Numbered from the stretch's first letter, positions 50,214-59,173 are shown. The stretch is DNA of 64,000 bases from Streptomyces fulvoviolaceus (GCF_000718165.1 NZ_JOEY01000031.1:1-64000), one strand, 5' to 3'. A program made the numbers and translations. Notes: generated by a model from the sequence alone, not told the origin.

Positions 50214-50450
50214 GTGGCCGCATCGGCACACCTTCTGCTCTCGGCCCTCTCCAAACCCGAGGCGCCCGCTGAACCCGGGACCGCCGAACCCGGAACGCAC
50301 TTCTGCGTCTTCAGCTCCGAGGGCGCCTGCTCCGAGGCCCCGCTCACCAGCGAGCCGCCCCTGCCCGACGCCGAGCCCCTCACCAGCGAGCCCCCGCTCG
50401 CCGACGCCGCCCCGCTGACCAGCGAGTCCGACGCCCACCTGGAGCCGTAG
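50214..50450 (+). CDS. Small acidic/Pro-rich protein upstream of malQ (78 aa)
   Basis: GTG at 50214 follows AAGGAGA, so it is likely translated. MAASAHLLLSALSKPEAPAE opens the protein. The C-terminal half repeats the unit PLTSEPPL(A/P)DA: EAPLTSEPPLPDAEPLTSE and ADAAPLTSESDA. It has no signal peptide or known domain. Its TAG is followed directly by the malQ ATG (TAGATG), so the two are co-translated and it could tune malQ expression. The unit repeats suggest expansion by slippage. Confidence 0.6.
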   Translation: MAASAHLLLSALSKPEAPAEPGTAEPGTHFCVFSSEGACSEAPLTSEPPLPDAEPLTSEPPLADAAPLTSESDAHLEP

Positions 50451-52505
50451 ATGGCGGCGCCTCTCGGAGAGGACTTGCGCCGGCTCGCCGAGTCGTACGG
50501 CGTCGCCACCTCCTACAGCCCTTCCCCGGACCGTACGGTCGCGGCCTCCGCCACCGCCGTCACGCTGGCCCTGGCCGCCCTCGGCGTCGACGCGAGCGCC
50601 CCGGAAGCCGCGCTGGCCGCCCGTGAGCGCGAGCTGCGCGAGCGGCTGCTGCCGCCGACGGTGGTGTGCTGGAGCGGCAGCCCGCCCGCCTTCGCCGGCT
50701 CCCTGCCCGAGGGCACGCGCCTGCGCATCACCACCGAACAGGGCGAGACCCGCGCCGCCGCCGACCAACTCCCGCCCGGCGTCCACCGGTTGACGGCCAC
50801 CGCACCCGACGGCCGCACCGCCGAGGCCCACTTGATCGTCGCCCCGCCCCGGCTGCCCACGCCGCCCGGACGCTCGTACGGACTCCTCGTCCAGCTCTAC
50901 TCCCTGCTCTCGCAGCGCTCCTGGGGCATGGGCGACCTCGGTGACCTCGCCGAACTGGCCTCCTGGGCCGGCCGCGCCCTCGGCGCCGGCTTCGTCCAGG
51001 TCAACCCGCTGCACGCGGCCGTACCCGGCGCCCCCACCGACCCCTCGCCCTACCGGCCGTCCTCGCGCCGCTTCCCCGACCCGGTCCATCTGCGGGTCGA
51101 GGACATCCCCGAGTACGCCCATGTCGCGGACCGCGAGCGGGTGCGCGCGGTGCTGGAGCGGGCCGACGGGCTGCGCGCATCGGTGCTGGAGAAGGGCGGG
51201 TTGATCGACCGGGACGCCGTGTGGGAGCTCAAGCGCGAAGCCCTGGAACTCGTACGGGAGGTGCCCCTCGGGCCGGGCCGGCGCGCCGCCTACGTCGACT
51301 ACCTCGCCGAGGAGGGCGAGGCCCTGGAGGACCACGCCACCTGGTGCGCGCTCGCCGAGGTGCACGGCTCCGACTGGTACCGGTGGCCGGCCGGTCTGCG
51401 TGACCCACGATCACCCGAAACCGCCCGGGCCCGCGGGGAGTTGATGGACCGCGTCGACTTCTGGACCCGCCTCGCCTGGCTCACCGACACCCAGCTCACC
51501 GCCGCCCAGCGCGCGGCGCGCGAGGCAGGGATGCCGGTGGGCGTCGTCCACGACCTGGCGGTCGGCGTGCACCCAGGGGGCGCCGACGCCTGGGCCCAAC
51601 AGGCCTACTTCGCCGCCGGGATGTCGGTGGGCGCCCCGCCGGACGCCTTCAACGCACGCGGGCAGGACTGGGGTCTGCCGCCGTGGCGGCCGGACCGGCT
51701 GGCCGAGTCGGGCTACGCGCCGTACCGACAGCTGCTGAAAGCCCTCTTCCGGTACGCCGGCGCCCTGCGCATCGACCACGTCATGGGCCTGTTCCGCCTG
51801 TGGTGGGTCCCGCAGGGACACCCGCCCACCGAAGGCACCTACGTCCGCTACGACGCCGAGGCCATGCTCGCCGTCCTCGTGCTGGAGGCCTCGCGGGCCG
51901 GGGCGGTGGTGATCGGCGAGGACCTGGGCACCGTCGAACCCGGCGTACGCGAGACGCTGCGCGAGCGCGGGGTGCTCGGCACGTCGGTCCTGTGGTTCGA
52001 ACGGGACTGGGAGGGCGACGGCCGCCCCCTGCCCCCCGACCGCTGGCGCGCCGACTGCCTGGCCACCGCCACCACCCACGACCTCCCGCCCACCGCCGCC
52101 CGTCTCACCGGCGAACACGTCGAACTCCGCGACAGCCTCGGCCTGTTGACCCGCCCCCTGGAGGAGGAACGGGCGGAGGCGTCGGCGGACACGGGGGAGT
52201 GGCTGGAGCTGCTCGCCCGGCTCGGCCTTCTGCAGGGCACCGGCGGCGGCATCAACATGCCCTCGGAGGAGGCCGAGATCCAGGCCGTCCACCGCTTCCT
52301 GCAGCACACACCCGCCCGGATGACCGGCATCTGGCTCCCGGACACCGTCGGCGACCGCCGCCCGCAGAACCTGCCGGGGACGTGGGACCAGTACCCGAAC
52401 TGGCGGCTGCCGATCGCCGACGCGGAGGGGCGACCGGTGACGCTGGAGGAGCTGGCGGCGTCGCCCCGGCTGCACGCGCTGGTGGAGGTGCTGCGGGCGG
52501 GATAG
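50451..52505 (+). CDS. malQ: 4-alpha-glucanotransferase (amylomaltase)
   Basis: A 684-residue GH77 enzyme that moves alpha-1,4-glucan segments between maltodextrins. The catalytic triad is visible: nucleophile in LRIDHVMGLFRLWW (D442), acid/base in VIGEDLGTVEPGV (E490) and ATTHDLPPTAARL (D544). Other family motifs are SPYRPSSRRFPDP and QAYFAAGMSVGAPPDAFN. The N-terminal 130 residues are the extra domain seen in actinobacterial MalQ. It acts in the cytoplasm in maltodextrin and glycogen use. Confidence 0.95.
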   Translation: MAAPLGEDLRRLAESYGVATSYSPSPDRTVAASATAVTLALAALGVDASAPEAALAARERELRERLLPPTVVCWSGSPPAFAGSLPEGTRLRITTEQGETRAAADQLPPGVHRLTATAPDGRTAEAHLIVAPPRLPTPPGRSYGLLVQLYSLLSQRSWGMGDLGDLAELASWAGRALGAGFVQVNPLHAAVPGAPTDPSPYRPSSRRFPDPVHLRVEDIPEYAHVADRERVRAVLERADGLRASVLEKGGLIDRDAVWELKREALELVREVPLGPGRRAAYVDYLAEEGEALEDHATWCALAEVHGSDWYRWPAGLRDPRSPETARARGELMDRVDFWTRLAWLTDTQLTAAQRAAREAGMPVGVVHDLAVGVHPGGADAWAQQAYFAAGMSVGAPPDAFNARGQDWGLPPWRPDRLAESGYAPYRQLLKALFRYAGALRIDHVMGLFRLWWVPQGHPPTEGTYVRYDAEAMLAVLVLEASRAGAVVIGEDLGTVEPGVRETLRERGVLGTSVLWFERDWEGDGRPLPPDRWRADCLATATTHDLPPTAARLTGEHVELRDSLGLLTRPLEEERAEASADTGEWLELLARLGLLQGTGGGINMPSEEAEIQAVHRFLQHTPARMTGIWLPDTVGDRRPQNLPGTWDQYPNWRLPIADAEGRPVTLEELAASPRLHALVEVLRAG

Positions 52506-52594
52506 GCCGTGCGGGTCGTGCCTTCCGGGCCCTCGGGCGCCTCATACGGCACCCCGAACGCGCGCCCCGAACCGGCGTTCGCTACTTTGGCACC

Positions 52595-52876
52595 GTGGAC
52601 AAGAAGAACGCCCTGCGCGCCGGCGCCCTGGTCGCCGGTACGACGCTGATGATGCTGCTCATGTCGTCCCCCGCCTCCGCGCTGACCCGCGACGACGGCG
52701 ACGACCCCGGCACGGGCCTGAGCGTCATCGAGACGCTGGGGCTCTTTGTCGTGGCCCCGCTCGCCCTGTTCGCGGTCATCGCGGGTCTGGTGCTGGTCCT
52801 GGACAAGTCGCACCCGTCGCACCGGGTGCAGATCCCCGGCACCAAGAGCAAGACCAAGGCCGGCTCGAAGGCCTGA
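52595..52876 (+). CDS. Small membrane protein (93 aa)
   Basis: GTG at 52595 gives MDKKNALRAGALVAGTTLMM, a signal-like helix. A DDGDD spacer, a second helix (FVVAPLALFAVIAGLVLVL) and a basic tail (KSKTKAGSKA) follow. TACTTT 6 nt upstream of the GTG suits the -10 of a leaderless transcript. It is probably a small inner-membrane protein of unknown function, of a kind common in Streptomyces. Confidence 0.7.
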   Translation: MDKKNALRAGALVAGTTLMMLLMSSPASALTRDDGDDPGTGLSVIETLGLFVVAPLALFAVIAGLVLVLDKSHPSHRVQIPGTKSKTKAGSKA

Positions 52877-52894
52877 CCGAAGCACGCTTCTCCG

Positions 52895-52952
52895 GGGCGC
52901 CGGCCCCGCCGTACGTACGCGCATCCGCCGTACGTGGGCGAGGCCGGCGCCC
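52895..52952. terminator. Large hairpin between convergent genes
   Basis: Perfect 11-bp arms GGGCGCCGGCC (52895-52905) and GGCCGGCGCCC (52942-52952). The loop contains two copies of CCGCCGTACGT. It separates the small membrane gene from the convergent TetR gene. Confidence 0.7.
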
Positions 52953-52973
52953 TCGGTGCGTCCCGGACAGGTC

Positions 52974-53570
52974 CTAAGGGCTCGGCGCGGTCAGGTACCG
53001 CTGCAGCGTGGGCGCCAGCCACGCCACGATCTCGTCGCGGTGCAGCGCCACGGTCGGCGGGAACCGCAGAACATAGCGGGTGAGCGCCAGCCCGAGCAGC
53101 TGCGTCGCCACGAGCGCGGCCCGCGCCGGGATCTGCTCGGGGTCCGGGCACACCTGGCGGGCGACCGGCAGCACCTGGTCCCGGAAGACGCCCTGGGTGC
53201 GCTCGGCCCCGGCCTGGTTGGTCACGCCGACCCGGAGCAGGGCGGTGAGCACCTCGTTCTCCTCCCACACGGACAGGAAGTGCGTCACGAGCGCCCGGCC
53301 GATGTCGTCCCGGGGCAGTGCGGCGAGGTCCGGCAGTTGCAGATCCACGGAGACGGCCGCCGCGAAGAGGCCCTCCTTGTTGCCGTAGTAGCGCATCACC
53401 ATCGACGGGTCGATGTTCGCGTCCTTGGCGATGGCGCGGATGGTGGCCCGCTCGTACCCGTCGGTCGCGAAGCGTTCGCGGGCCGCGGTGAGGATGGCGT
53501 CACGGGTGGCGGCGGAGCGGCGGCGGGCGCCGGAGCCGGGGTCTGTGGTGCTGCTGACACTGCCGTTCAT
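52974..53570 (-). CDS. TetR-family transcriptional regulator
   Basis: A 198-residue repressor. The helix-turn-helix is RDAILTAARERFATDGYERATIRAIAKDANIDPSMVMRYYGNKEGL. The C-terminal ligand domain is helical and has the TetR_C-type GVTNQAGAERTQGVFR. It is divergent from the FAD monooxygenase gene, and the shared 113-nt region holds repeated operators, so it probably represses both. The ATG at 53570 is the start of the ordered N-terminus. Confidence 0.93.
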   Translation of the reverse strand: MNGSVSSTTDPGSGARRRSAATRDAILTAARERFATDGYERATIRAIAKDANIDPSMVMRYYGNKEGLFAAAVSVDLQLPDLAALPRDDIGRALVTHFLSVWEENEVLTALLRVGVTNQAGAERTQGVFRDQVLPVARQVCPDPEQIPARAALVATQLLGLALTRYVLRFPPTVALHRDEIVAWLAPTLQRYLTAPSP

Positions 53571-53669
53571 GCCAACAAGCGTAGGCCAACATGCGTAGGC
53601 CAACAAGTGTTGACTCGTTTGCCGGGCGCCTCTAGTCTCGCCAACAAGCGTTGGCAAACAGGCGTTGGT
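53571..53669. promoter_or_regulatory. Divergent promoter region with iterated TetR operators
   Basis: Three 14-bp direct repeats (GCCAACAAGCGTAG, GCCAACATGCGTAG, GCCAACAAGTGTTG) at 53571-53612 are followed by the perfect-arm palindrome GCCAAC-AAGC-GTTGGC at 53640-53655 and a half-site ending GCGTTGG. A rightward promoter lies between them: TTGACT (53610-53615), 17-bp spacer, TAGTCT (53633-53638). Operators therefore cover the -35 box and the start. Confidence 0.8.
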
Positions 53670-53683
53670 AACAGGAGGCCACC

Positions 53684-55165
53684 ATGAGCGGCACGACTGG
53701 AACGACTGGCAGCACGGGCACCGACCGCACCACCCCGAACTCCGTGATCATCGTCGGCTCCGGCCCCACCGGCCTCCTCCTGGCCGGTGACCTCGCCGCC
53801 GCCGGCGTCCCCGTCACCGTCGTCGAGAAGCGCGCCCACAAGATCAGCAACATCTCCCGCGCCTTCGTGCTGCACGCCCGCACCCTGGAGCAGCTCGACG
53901 CCCGGGCCCTCGCCGACGGCCTGGAGGCGGCCGGCCGGCCTCTCGACAGGCTGCGCCTCTTCGGCCGGCTCACCATCCGGCTCGACACCCTCCCCTCCCG
54001 TTTCCGGCACCTGCTCGTCATCCCGCAGTACGAGGTCGAGAAGGTCCTGGAGCGGCGGGCCGTGGACGCCGGTGTCGCCTTCCGGTACGAGACCGAGCTG
54101 ACCGGTCTGTCGCAGGACGCGGGCGGCGTGACCCTCGAGGTCCGCGGCCCCGGCGACACCACGGAGTCCCTCCACGCCGCGTACGTCGTCGGCGCCGACG
54201 GCATGCGCAGTGGCGTACGCGAGGCGATCGGGCTGCCCTTCCCCGGCCGGTCCGTCATCAAGTCCGTCGTCCTCGCGGACGTGCGGCTCGCCGAGGAGCC
54301 CGAGTCGCTGCTCACCGTGAACACCGCCGGCGACGCCTTCGCCTTCATCGCGCCCTTCGGCGACGGCTACTACCGGGTGATCGGCTGGAACCGCGCCCAC
54401 GACGTCCCGGACAGCGAGCCCCTCGACCTCGACGAGATCAAGGAGATCGCCCGTCTCGCCCTCGGCAAGGACTTCGGGATGTACGACGCCCGCTGGATGT
54501 CCCGTTTCCACAGCGATGAACGCCAGGCGCCCGCCTACCGCGTGGGCCGCGTCTTCCTCGCCGGGGACGCCGCGCACGTCCACACCCCGGCCGGCGGCCA
54601 GGGCATGAACACCGGCCTGCAGGACGCGGCCAACCTGAGCTGGAAGCTGGCCCAGGTGATCCACGGCCACGCGGCCCCCGGACTCCTCGACACCTACCAG
54701 GCCGAGCGCCACCCCGTCGGCAGGTCCGTCCTCCGCAGCAGCGGCGGCATCGTCCGCCTCGCCATGGCCAAGCGCCCCTGGGAACTGGCGCTGCGGGCGG
54801 CGCTCACCACGGTCCTCGACCGGGTCGCCCCGGCCCGCCGCAGGATGATCGGCCAGGTCACCGGCATCGGTTTCCGCTACGGAGCCCCGCGCGGCGCCCA
54901 CCGCCTGACCGGTACCCGCGTCCCGGACGTCGCCCTCGCCGACGACGGCCGCCTCTACGAGGCCCTGCGCGGCGGCCGGTTCGTGCTGATCACCCCCGAG
55001 GCCTACGACGACCAGGGCGCCCACAAGGACCGGCTGACCGTGGAACGCTGGGCGGGCGACCGCCGTACGACCGTACTGGTGCGGCCCGACGGATACGTGG
55101 CCTGGGCGGCGGACTCCGCGGACGTGGGGGCGATCGAGGCCGCGCTCGCCGCGCACGTGGGGTGA
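53684..55165 (+). CDS. FAD-dependent aromatic monooxygenase
   Basis: A 493-residue group A flavin monooxygenase of the PheA/TetX/RdmE type that hydroxylates aromatic or polyketide substrates with NAD(P)H. Fingerprints: FAD-binding VIIVGSGPTGLLLAGDLAAA (near residue 22), the DG motif VVGADGMRSGVR and the GD motif VFLAGDAAHVHTPAGGQGMN. The C-terminal thioredoxin-like domain is short. Divergent from a TetR regulator with clear operators, it is probably induced by its substrate or an antibiotic. It could inactivate a drug or act in a pathway encoded elsewhere. Confidence 0.93.
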   Translation: MSGTTGTTGSTGTDRTTPNSVIIVGSGPTGLLLAGDLAAAGVPVTVVEKRAHKISNISRAFVLHARTLEQLDARALADGLEAAGRPLDRLRLFGRLTIRLDTLPSRFRHLLVIPQYEVEKVLERRAVDAGVAFRYETELTGLSQDAGGVTLEVRGPGDTTESLHAAYVVGADGMRSGVREAIGLPFPGRSVIKSVVLADVRLAEEPESLLTVNTAGDAFAFIAPFGDGYYRVIGWNRAHDVPDSEPLDLDEIKEIARLALGKDFGMYDARWMSRFHSDERQAPAYRVGRVFLAGDAAHVHTPAGGQGMNTGLQDAANLSWKLAQVIHGHAAPGLLDTYQAERHPVGRSVLRSSGGIVRLAMAKRPWELALRAALTTVLDRVAPARRRMIGQVTGIGFRYGAPRGAHRLTGTRVPDVALADDGRLYEALRGGRFVLITPEAYDDQGAHKDRLTVERWAGDRRTTVLVRPDGYVAWAADSADVGAIEAALAAHVG

Positions 55166-55178
55166 ACCGCCCCTGAAA

Positions 55179-55685
55179 TCAACGGGGTTCGGGTGTCCCC
55201 GCGAACAACTCCCGCAACAGGTCGGCCAGTCGGTCGGCCTGTTCGTCGTCGAGGGCGGACAGGGCCTCCGTCTGGACGGCGAGGCCGGCGCCGACCGCCT
55301 CGTCGATGAGGTGCAACCCCTTCTCGGTGAGCGTCACTTGGAGGCCGCGCCGGTCGTGGGGGTCGGGGGAGCGGCGCAGCAGGCCGGCCCGTTCCAGTTT
55401 GTCGAGGCGGCCGGTCATGCCGCCGGTGGTGAGCATCAGCGTCCCCGAGAGCTGGCGGGGGGAGAGGGTGTGGGGCTCGCCGGAGCGGCGCAGGGTCGCC
55501 AGGACGTCGAACTCGCCGCGTGAGATGCCGTAGGGGGCGTACGCCTTCTCCATGCGGTCGCCCATCGCGCGCGAGAGGCGGAAGATCCGCCCGAAGACCT
55601 CCATCGCCCGGGTGTCGAGGTCGGGCCGCACGGCCGCCCACTGCTCGATGATCGAGTCGACGGGGTCCCCGTGCTGTGCACTCAT
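55179..55685 (-). CDS. MarR-family transcriptional regulator
   Basis: A 168-residue winged-helix regulator. The core is SRGEFDVLATLRRSGEPHTL, LSGTLMLTTGGMTGRLDKLE and the wing DPHDRRGLQVTLTEKG. It is divergent from the EamA transporter and the 26-bp inverted repeat between them (55738-55763) is its likely operator. A small phenolic or drug-like ligand is typical of the family. Confidence 0.94.
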   Translation of the reverse strand: MSAQHGDPVDSIIEQWAAVRPDLDTRAMEVFGRIFRLSRAMGDRMEKAYAPYGISRGEFDVLATLRRSGEPHTLSPRQLSGTLMLTTGGMTGRLDKLERAGLLRRSPDPHDRRGLQVTLTEKGLHLIDEAVGAGLAVQTEALSALDDEQADRLADLLRELFAGTPEPR

Positions 55686-55730
55686 GCGACGAGTATCCGC
55701 CGGGGCTCCGGCTGCCCGCAAGAAAGTGAC

Positions 55731-55763
55731 TTGACTGTAAGTAGCTTAGAGCTAAGCTACTTA
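55731..55763. promoter_or_regulatory. MarR operator and rightward promoter
   Basis: A perfect inverted repeat with 11-bp arms, TAAGTAGCTTA (55738-55748), GAGC, TAAGCTACTTA (55753-55763). A TTGACT -35 box (55731-55736) with a 16-bp spacer leads to TAAGCT (55753-55758), so the operator covers the spacer and -10. Confidence 0.8.
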
Positions 55764-55796
55764 TTGCCAAGCAATCACGGATGAAGGGTGTCGGCC

Positions 55797-56729
55797 ATGA
55801 AGCGGTCCGCGACCGTTCTGCTCACCGCCCTCGCCCCCGTCTCCTGGGGCACCACCTACGCCGTCACCACCGAGCTCCTCCCGGCCGACCGCCCCCTGTT
55901 CACCGGCCTGATGCGCGCGCTGCCCGCGGGCCTCGTCCTGCTGGCCCTGGCCCGGGTGCTGCCGCGGGGTGCCTGGTGGGGGAAGGCGGCAGTGCTCGGG
56001 GCGCTGAACATCGGCGCCTTCTTCCCGCTGCTGTTCCTGTCGGCGTACCGGCTGCCGGGCGGGATGGCGGCGGTCGTCGGGTCGGTCGGGCCGCTGATCG
56101 TCGTGGGCCTGTCGGCGGGGCTGCTGGGGCAGCGGCCCACGGCCCGGAGTGTGGTCACCGGGATCGTGGCGGCGTTCGGCGTCAGTCTCGTCGTACTGAA
56201 GGCGGCCGGGGTGCTCGACCCCGTGGGCGTGCTGGCGGCCTTCGCCTCGGCCGCCTCGATGTCCACCGGCACCGTGCTCACCAAGCGGTGGGGTCGCCCG
56301 GAGGGTGTGGGCCCGCTAGCGCTCACCGCCTGGCAACTGACCGCCGGCGGCCTGCTCATCGCGCCCCTCGCCTTCCTGGTCGAGGGCGCGCCGCCCGCGC
56401 TGGACGGCCGGGCGGTCGGCGGCTATCTCTACCTCGCGCTGGCGAACACGGCGGTGGCGTACTGGCTCTGGTTCCGCGGCATCGGGCGGCTCACGGCGAC
56501 GCAGGTCACGTTCCTGGGCCCGCTGTCGCCGCTGACTGCGGCAGTCGTCGGCTGGGCGGCGCTCGGACAGGCGCTGACGCCGGTGCAGATGGCGGGGATG
56601 GCGGTGGCGTTCGGGGCGACGGTGGTGGGGCAGTTCAGGCCACGCACACCCACGCGATCGTTCATCTTTGCTAAAAGGAATGCTCGAAAAGATTCGATGG
56701 ACGTGACAGGTGCGGCGCTGCGACGGTAG
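55797..56729 (+). CDS. EamA-family transporter (DMT superfamily)
   Basis: A 310-residue permease with about ten helices in two EamA repeats: LLTALAPVSWGTTYAVTTELL begins the first and AAFASAASMSTGTVLTKRWG the second. Such proteins export metabolites or amino acids. The last 30 residues (RPRTPTRSFIFAKRNARK) are a basic cytoplasmic tail. It is divergent from MarR and 35 nt before a second EamA gene, so both may be under the same control. Confidence 0.92.
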   Translation: MKRSATVLLTALAPVSWGTTYAVTTELLPADRPLFTGLMRALPAGLVLLALARVLPRGAWWGKAAVLGALNIGAFFPLLFLSAYRLPGGMAAVVGSVGPLIVVGLSAGLLGQRPTARSVVTGIVAAFGVSLVVLKAAGVLDPVGVLAAFASAASMSTGTVLTKRWGRPEGVGPLALTAWQLTAGGLLIAPLAFLVEGAPPALDGRAVGGYLYLALANTAVAYWLWFRGIGRLTATQVTFLGPLSPLTAAVVGWAALGQALTPVQMAGMAVAFGATVVGQFRPRTPTRSFIFAKRNARKDSMDVTGAALRR

Positions 56730-56764
56730 ATCCACCGAGATCACCGACCAGTGAAAGGACCTCC

Positions 56765-57658
56765 GTGACCGCCGTCCTCGACCGGACCGCCCCTACGACC
56801 CGCAGCATCCCGTTCCTCGGGCTGGCCCTCGCCGCCCTCGCCACCGTCGTCTGGTCCGGCAGCTTCGTCACCTCCCGCGCCCTGCACGACAGCGTGCCGC
56901 CGGTGCAACAGGCGTTCTGGAGGTGGCTGGTGGCGCTCGTGGCGGTGGCGCCCTTCGGAGCCCGACAGGCCTGGCGGCAACGGAAGTTGATACGGCGTCA
57001 CCTCGGCTTCGTGCTTCTCGCCTCCCTCCTCGGCGTGACCGTCTACAACACCCTCGTCAACCAGGCCGGCTTGACCACCCCGGCCGCCAACATGGGCATG
57101 ATCATGGCTGCTTCGCCGGTGCTGATGGCAGTGTTCGAGCGGGCGAGCGGCGTACGGCTCGGCGGGCGCCGTATCGCCGGGCTGCTGATCGCCTGCGCGG
57201 GCGTACTGCTGCTGATGGGAGGCGGTGCCGGCTTCGTGTCCGGCGACCTCTGGATGATCGCCGCGGCCTGCTGCTTCGGCTCGTACAGCGCGCTGCTGCG
57301 GCGGCGCCCCGCCGAACTCGGCGGTACGGCCTTCCTGTTCACCACCTTCCTGCTGGGCACGGCCCTGCTCCTGCCCGCCCAGGCCGTGAGCCTCACCGTC
57401 CAGGGCGGCTTCACACCGGAGGCCGGGACGGTGCTGCCTCTCGTGTATGTCGGTGTCTTCTCCTCGGCCGTGGCCTTCTTCGCCTGGAACCGGGCGATCT
57501 CCCTGGTCGGTCCGTCGCGTGCCGGAGTCGTGTACTACCTCCAGCCGCTCTGCGTGGCCCTGCTGTCCTGGGCGGTGCTCGGCGAGACGGTCGGCCCGAC
57601 GCAGTTGCTGTGCATGGCGCTGATCCTCGGCGGCGTGATGCTGGGCGCCGCCGGATAG
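56765..57658 (+). CDS. EamA-family transporter (DMT superfamily)
   Basis: A 297-residue permease with two EamA repeats. It opens TRSIPFLGLALAALATVVWS and contains the second-repeat start GDLWMIAAACCFGSYSALLRRR. GTG at 56765 has AAAGGAC upstream. It differs in sequence from the preceding EamA protein and is followed 9 nt later by a LysR gene. Confidence 0.93.
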   Translation: MTAVLDRTAPTTRSIPFLGLALAALATVVWSGSFVTSRALHDSVPPVQQAFWRWLVALVAVAPFGARQAWRQRKLIRRHLGFVLLASLLGVTVYNTLVNQAGLTTPAANMGMIMAASPVLMAVFERASGVRLGGRRIAGLLIACAGVLLLMGGGAGFVSGDLWMIAAACCFGSYSALLRRRPAELGGTAFLFTTFLLGTALLLPAQAVSLTVQGGFTPEAGTVLPLVYVGVFSSAVAFFAWNRAISLVGPSRAGVVYYLQPLCVALLSWAVLGETVGPTQLLCMALILGGVMLGAAG

Positions 57659-57667
57659 GTTGCCGCC

Positions 57668-58609
57668 ATGGTCGACTGGGACATCCGGAAGCTGCAGATC
57701 CTGCGGGCGCTGCGCGAGCAGGGCACCGTGACGGCGACTGCCGAGGCGCTGCGGATGACTCCGTCGGCCGTGTCGCAGCAGCTGACGAACCTCGCCAAGC
57801 AGCTGGGGGTTCCGCTGCTGGAGGCACAGGGGCGACGAGTGCGGCTGACGGACGCGGCGCGGCTCGTGCTGCGGCACGCCGAGGCCGTCTTCGAGCAACT
57901 GGAGCGGGCGGACGCCGAGTTGGCGGCGTACGTGCACGGCGAGGTCGGCGAGGTGCGGGTCGGGGCCTTCTCGACCGCCGTACCCGCCCTCGTCGTACCG
58001 GCCGTGCGGGCGCTGCGCGTCACGCACCCCGGCGTGACCGTGCGGGTGCGGGAGGCGGAGGCGGGGGAGGCGTACGAGCTGCTCGCCTCCGGCGAGGTGG
58101 ACCTCGCGCTGTCCCTCGCCGCCCAGGCGCCCGCAGTCGGCGACGCGCGCTTCACCCGGGTGCCGCTGCTCGCCGATCCACTGGACGTCGCACTGCCGCC
58201 GGGGCACGAGCTGGCGGCCGTCGAGGGGCTGCGGCTGGCCGATCTTGCCGGGGAGGACTGGATCTTCGGGGGCAGCGGCCCGTGGTCGGACATCACGCGC
58301 GGCGCGTGCGAGGCGGCGGGGTTCAGCCCGAGGCAGGGGCATTCGGCGGCCGGGTGGACGGCGATCCTCGCGATGGTCGAGGCGGGGATGGGCGTGGCGC
58401 TGGTGCCGCGGCTGGCGGCGGTGGGCAGGGAGGGGGTCGTGATGCGGGAGCTGGGGGCGGACCGGCCGGTTCGGCATGTGGTCGCGGCCGTACGGAAGGG
58501 GGCCGAGGACGCACCGGTCGTGGACGTCGTGCTCGGGGAGCTGCGGCGACTGGCCGACGCGTCGTCCGCGCGGTCGGCCGTCCACGTGTCGGTGCCGCGA
58601 ATCTCCTGA
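57668..58609 (+). CDS. LysR-family transcriptional regulator
   Basis: A 313-residue regulator. The winged helix-turn-helix is LQILRALREQGTVTATAEAL with RMTPSAVSQQLTNLAKQLGV. The substrate-binding domain begins VRVGAFSTAVPALVVPAV and shows the type-2 periplasmic fold. It is co-oriented with, and almost touches, the EamA gene it probably controls, so an autogenous operon is possible. Confidence 0.94.
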   Translation: MVDWDIRKLQILRALREQGTVTATAEALRMTPSAVSQQLTNLAKQLGVPLLEAQGRRVRLTDAARLVLRHAEAVFEQLERADAELAAYVHGEVGEVRVGAFSTAVPALVVPAVRALRVTHPGVTVRVREAEAGEAYELLASGEVDLALSLAAQAPAVGDARFTRVPLLADPLDVALPPGHELAAVEGLRLADLAGEDWIFGGSGPWSDITRGACEAAGFSPRQGHSAAGWTAILAMVEAGMGVALVPRLAAVGREGVVMRELGADRPVRHVVAAVRKGAEDAPVVDVVLGELRRLADASSARSAVHVSVPRIS

Positions 58610-58706
58610 AGGCGCGGGACGTTTGCGACGATTCCCTGGTGTGGGCACACGGCAGCTGCCAGACTTTTGACCACAACCGGACGATTCGCAGTGAAAGGCC
58701 TCCACC

Positions 58707-59159
58707 TTGGACCCAGCCGCTCTGGCCACCGCTGCTGTGGCTGTGCTTCTTCCCTATCTTCATCAACTGGCCGGTCGGGTGACGGAACGTACGGCTGACG
58801 CCCTGTCGGACTCGGCGTTTCCGAAGGTTCAGCGGCTGTACCAGGCCGTCAAGAACAAGCTCGCTCCCGGCAGTTACTCCGGAAACGTGCTGGAGGGTGC
58901 GGAGGACAGGCCGGACAGTGAGAGCCGTCGGCAGGCGCTGAGCGCCGCCCTGGCGGAGGAGCTGGAAGACGACCCCGCGTTCGCCGCCGAGGTCGAGCGC
59001 CTGGTGGCCGAGGCGGAAGGTGCCGGTGCCAGGGTCACGGCGGTGGATTCGGGCGCGACAGCCGGACGGGACTTCATCCAGTACGGCCGTTACGTCGCCG
59101 GTCGGGACATGGCGATCGGCACACCGCCCGAACGGCAGAGTGAAACGGACTCCGACTAG
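58707..59159 (+). CDS. Small helical protein with GRD motif, partner of STAND NTPase (150 aa)
   Basis: TTG at 58707 with GAAAGG upstream gives MDPAALATAAVAVLLPYLHQ, a hydrophobic N-terminal helix. An amphipathic helical body follows (ALSAALAEELEDDPAFAAEV). Residues 120-134 are GRDFIQYGRYVAGRD, a motif repeated in the next protein (residues 23-37). No known catalytic site is seen. It ends 14 nt before the STAND gene and is almost certainly co-expressed with it. It may be an effector, adaptor or membrane-directed partner; the layout resembles effector-associated small proteins of NTP-dependent conflict systems. That is inference. Confidence 0.7.
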   Translation: MDPAALATAAVAVLLPYLHQLAGRVTERTADALSDSAFPKVQRLYQAVKNKLAPGSYSGNVLEGAEDRPDSESRRQALSAALAEELEDDPAFAAEVERLVAEAEGAGARVTAVDSGATAGRDFIQYGRYVAGRDMAIGTPPERQSETDSD

Positions 59160-59173
59160 CGACAGGCTCCCTC

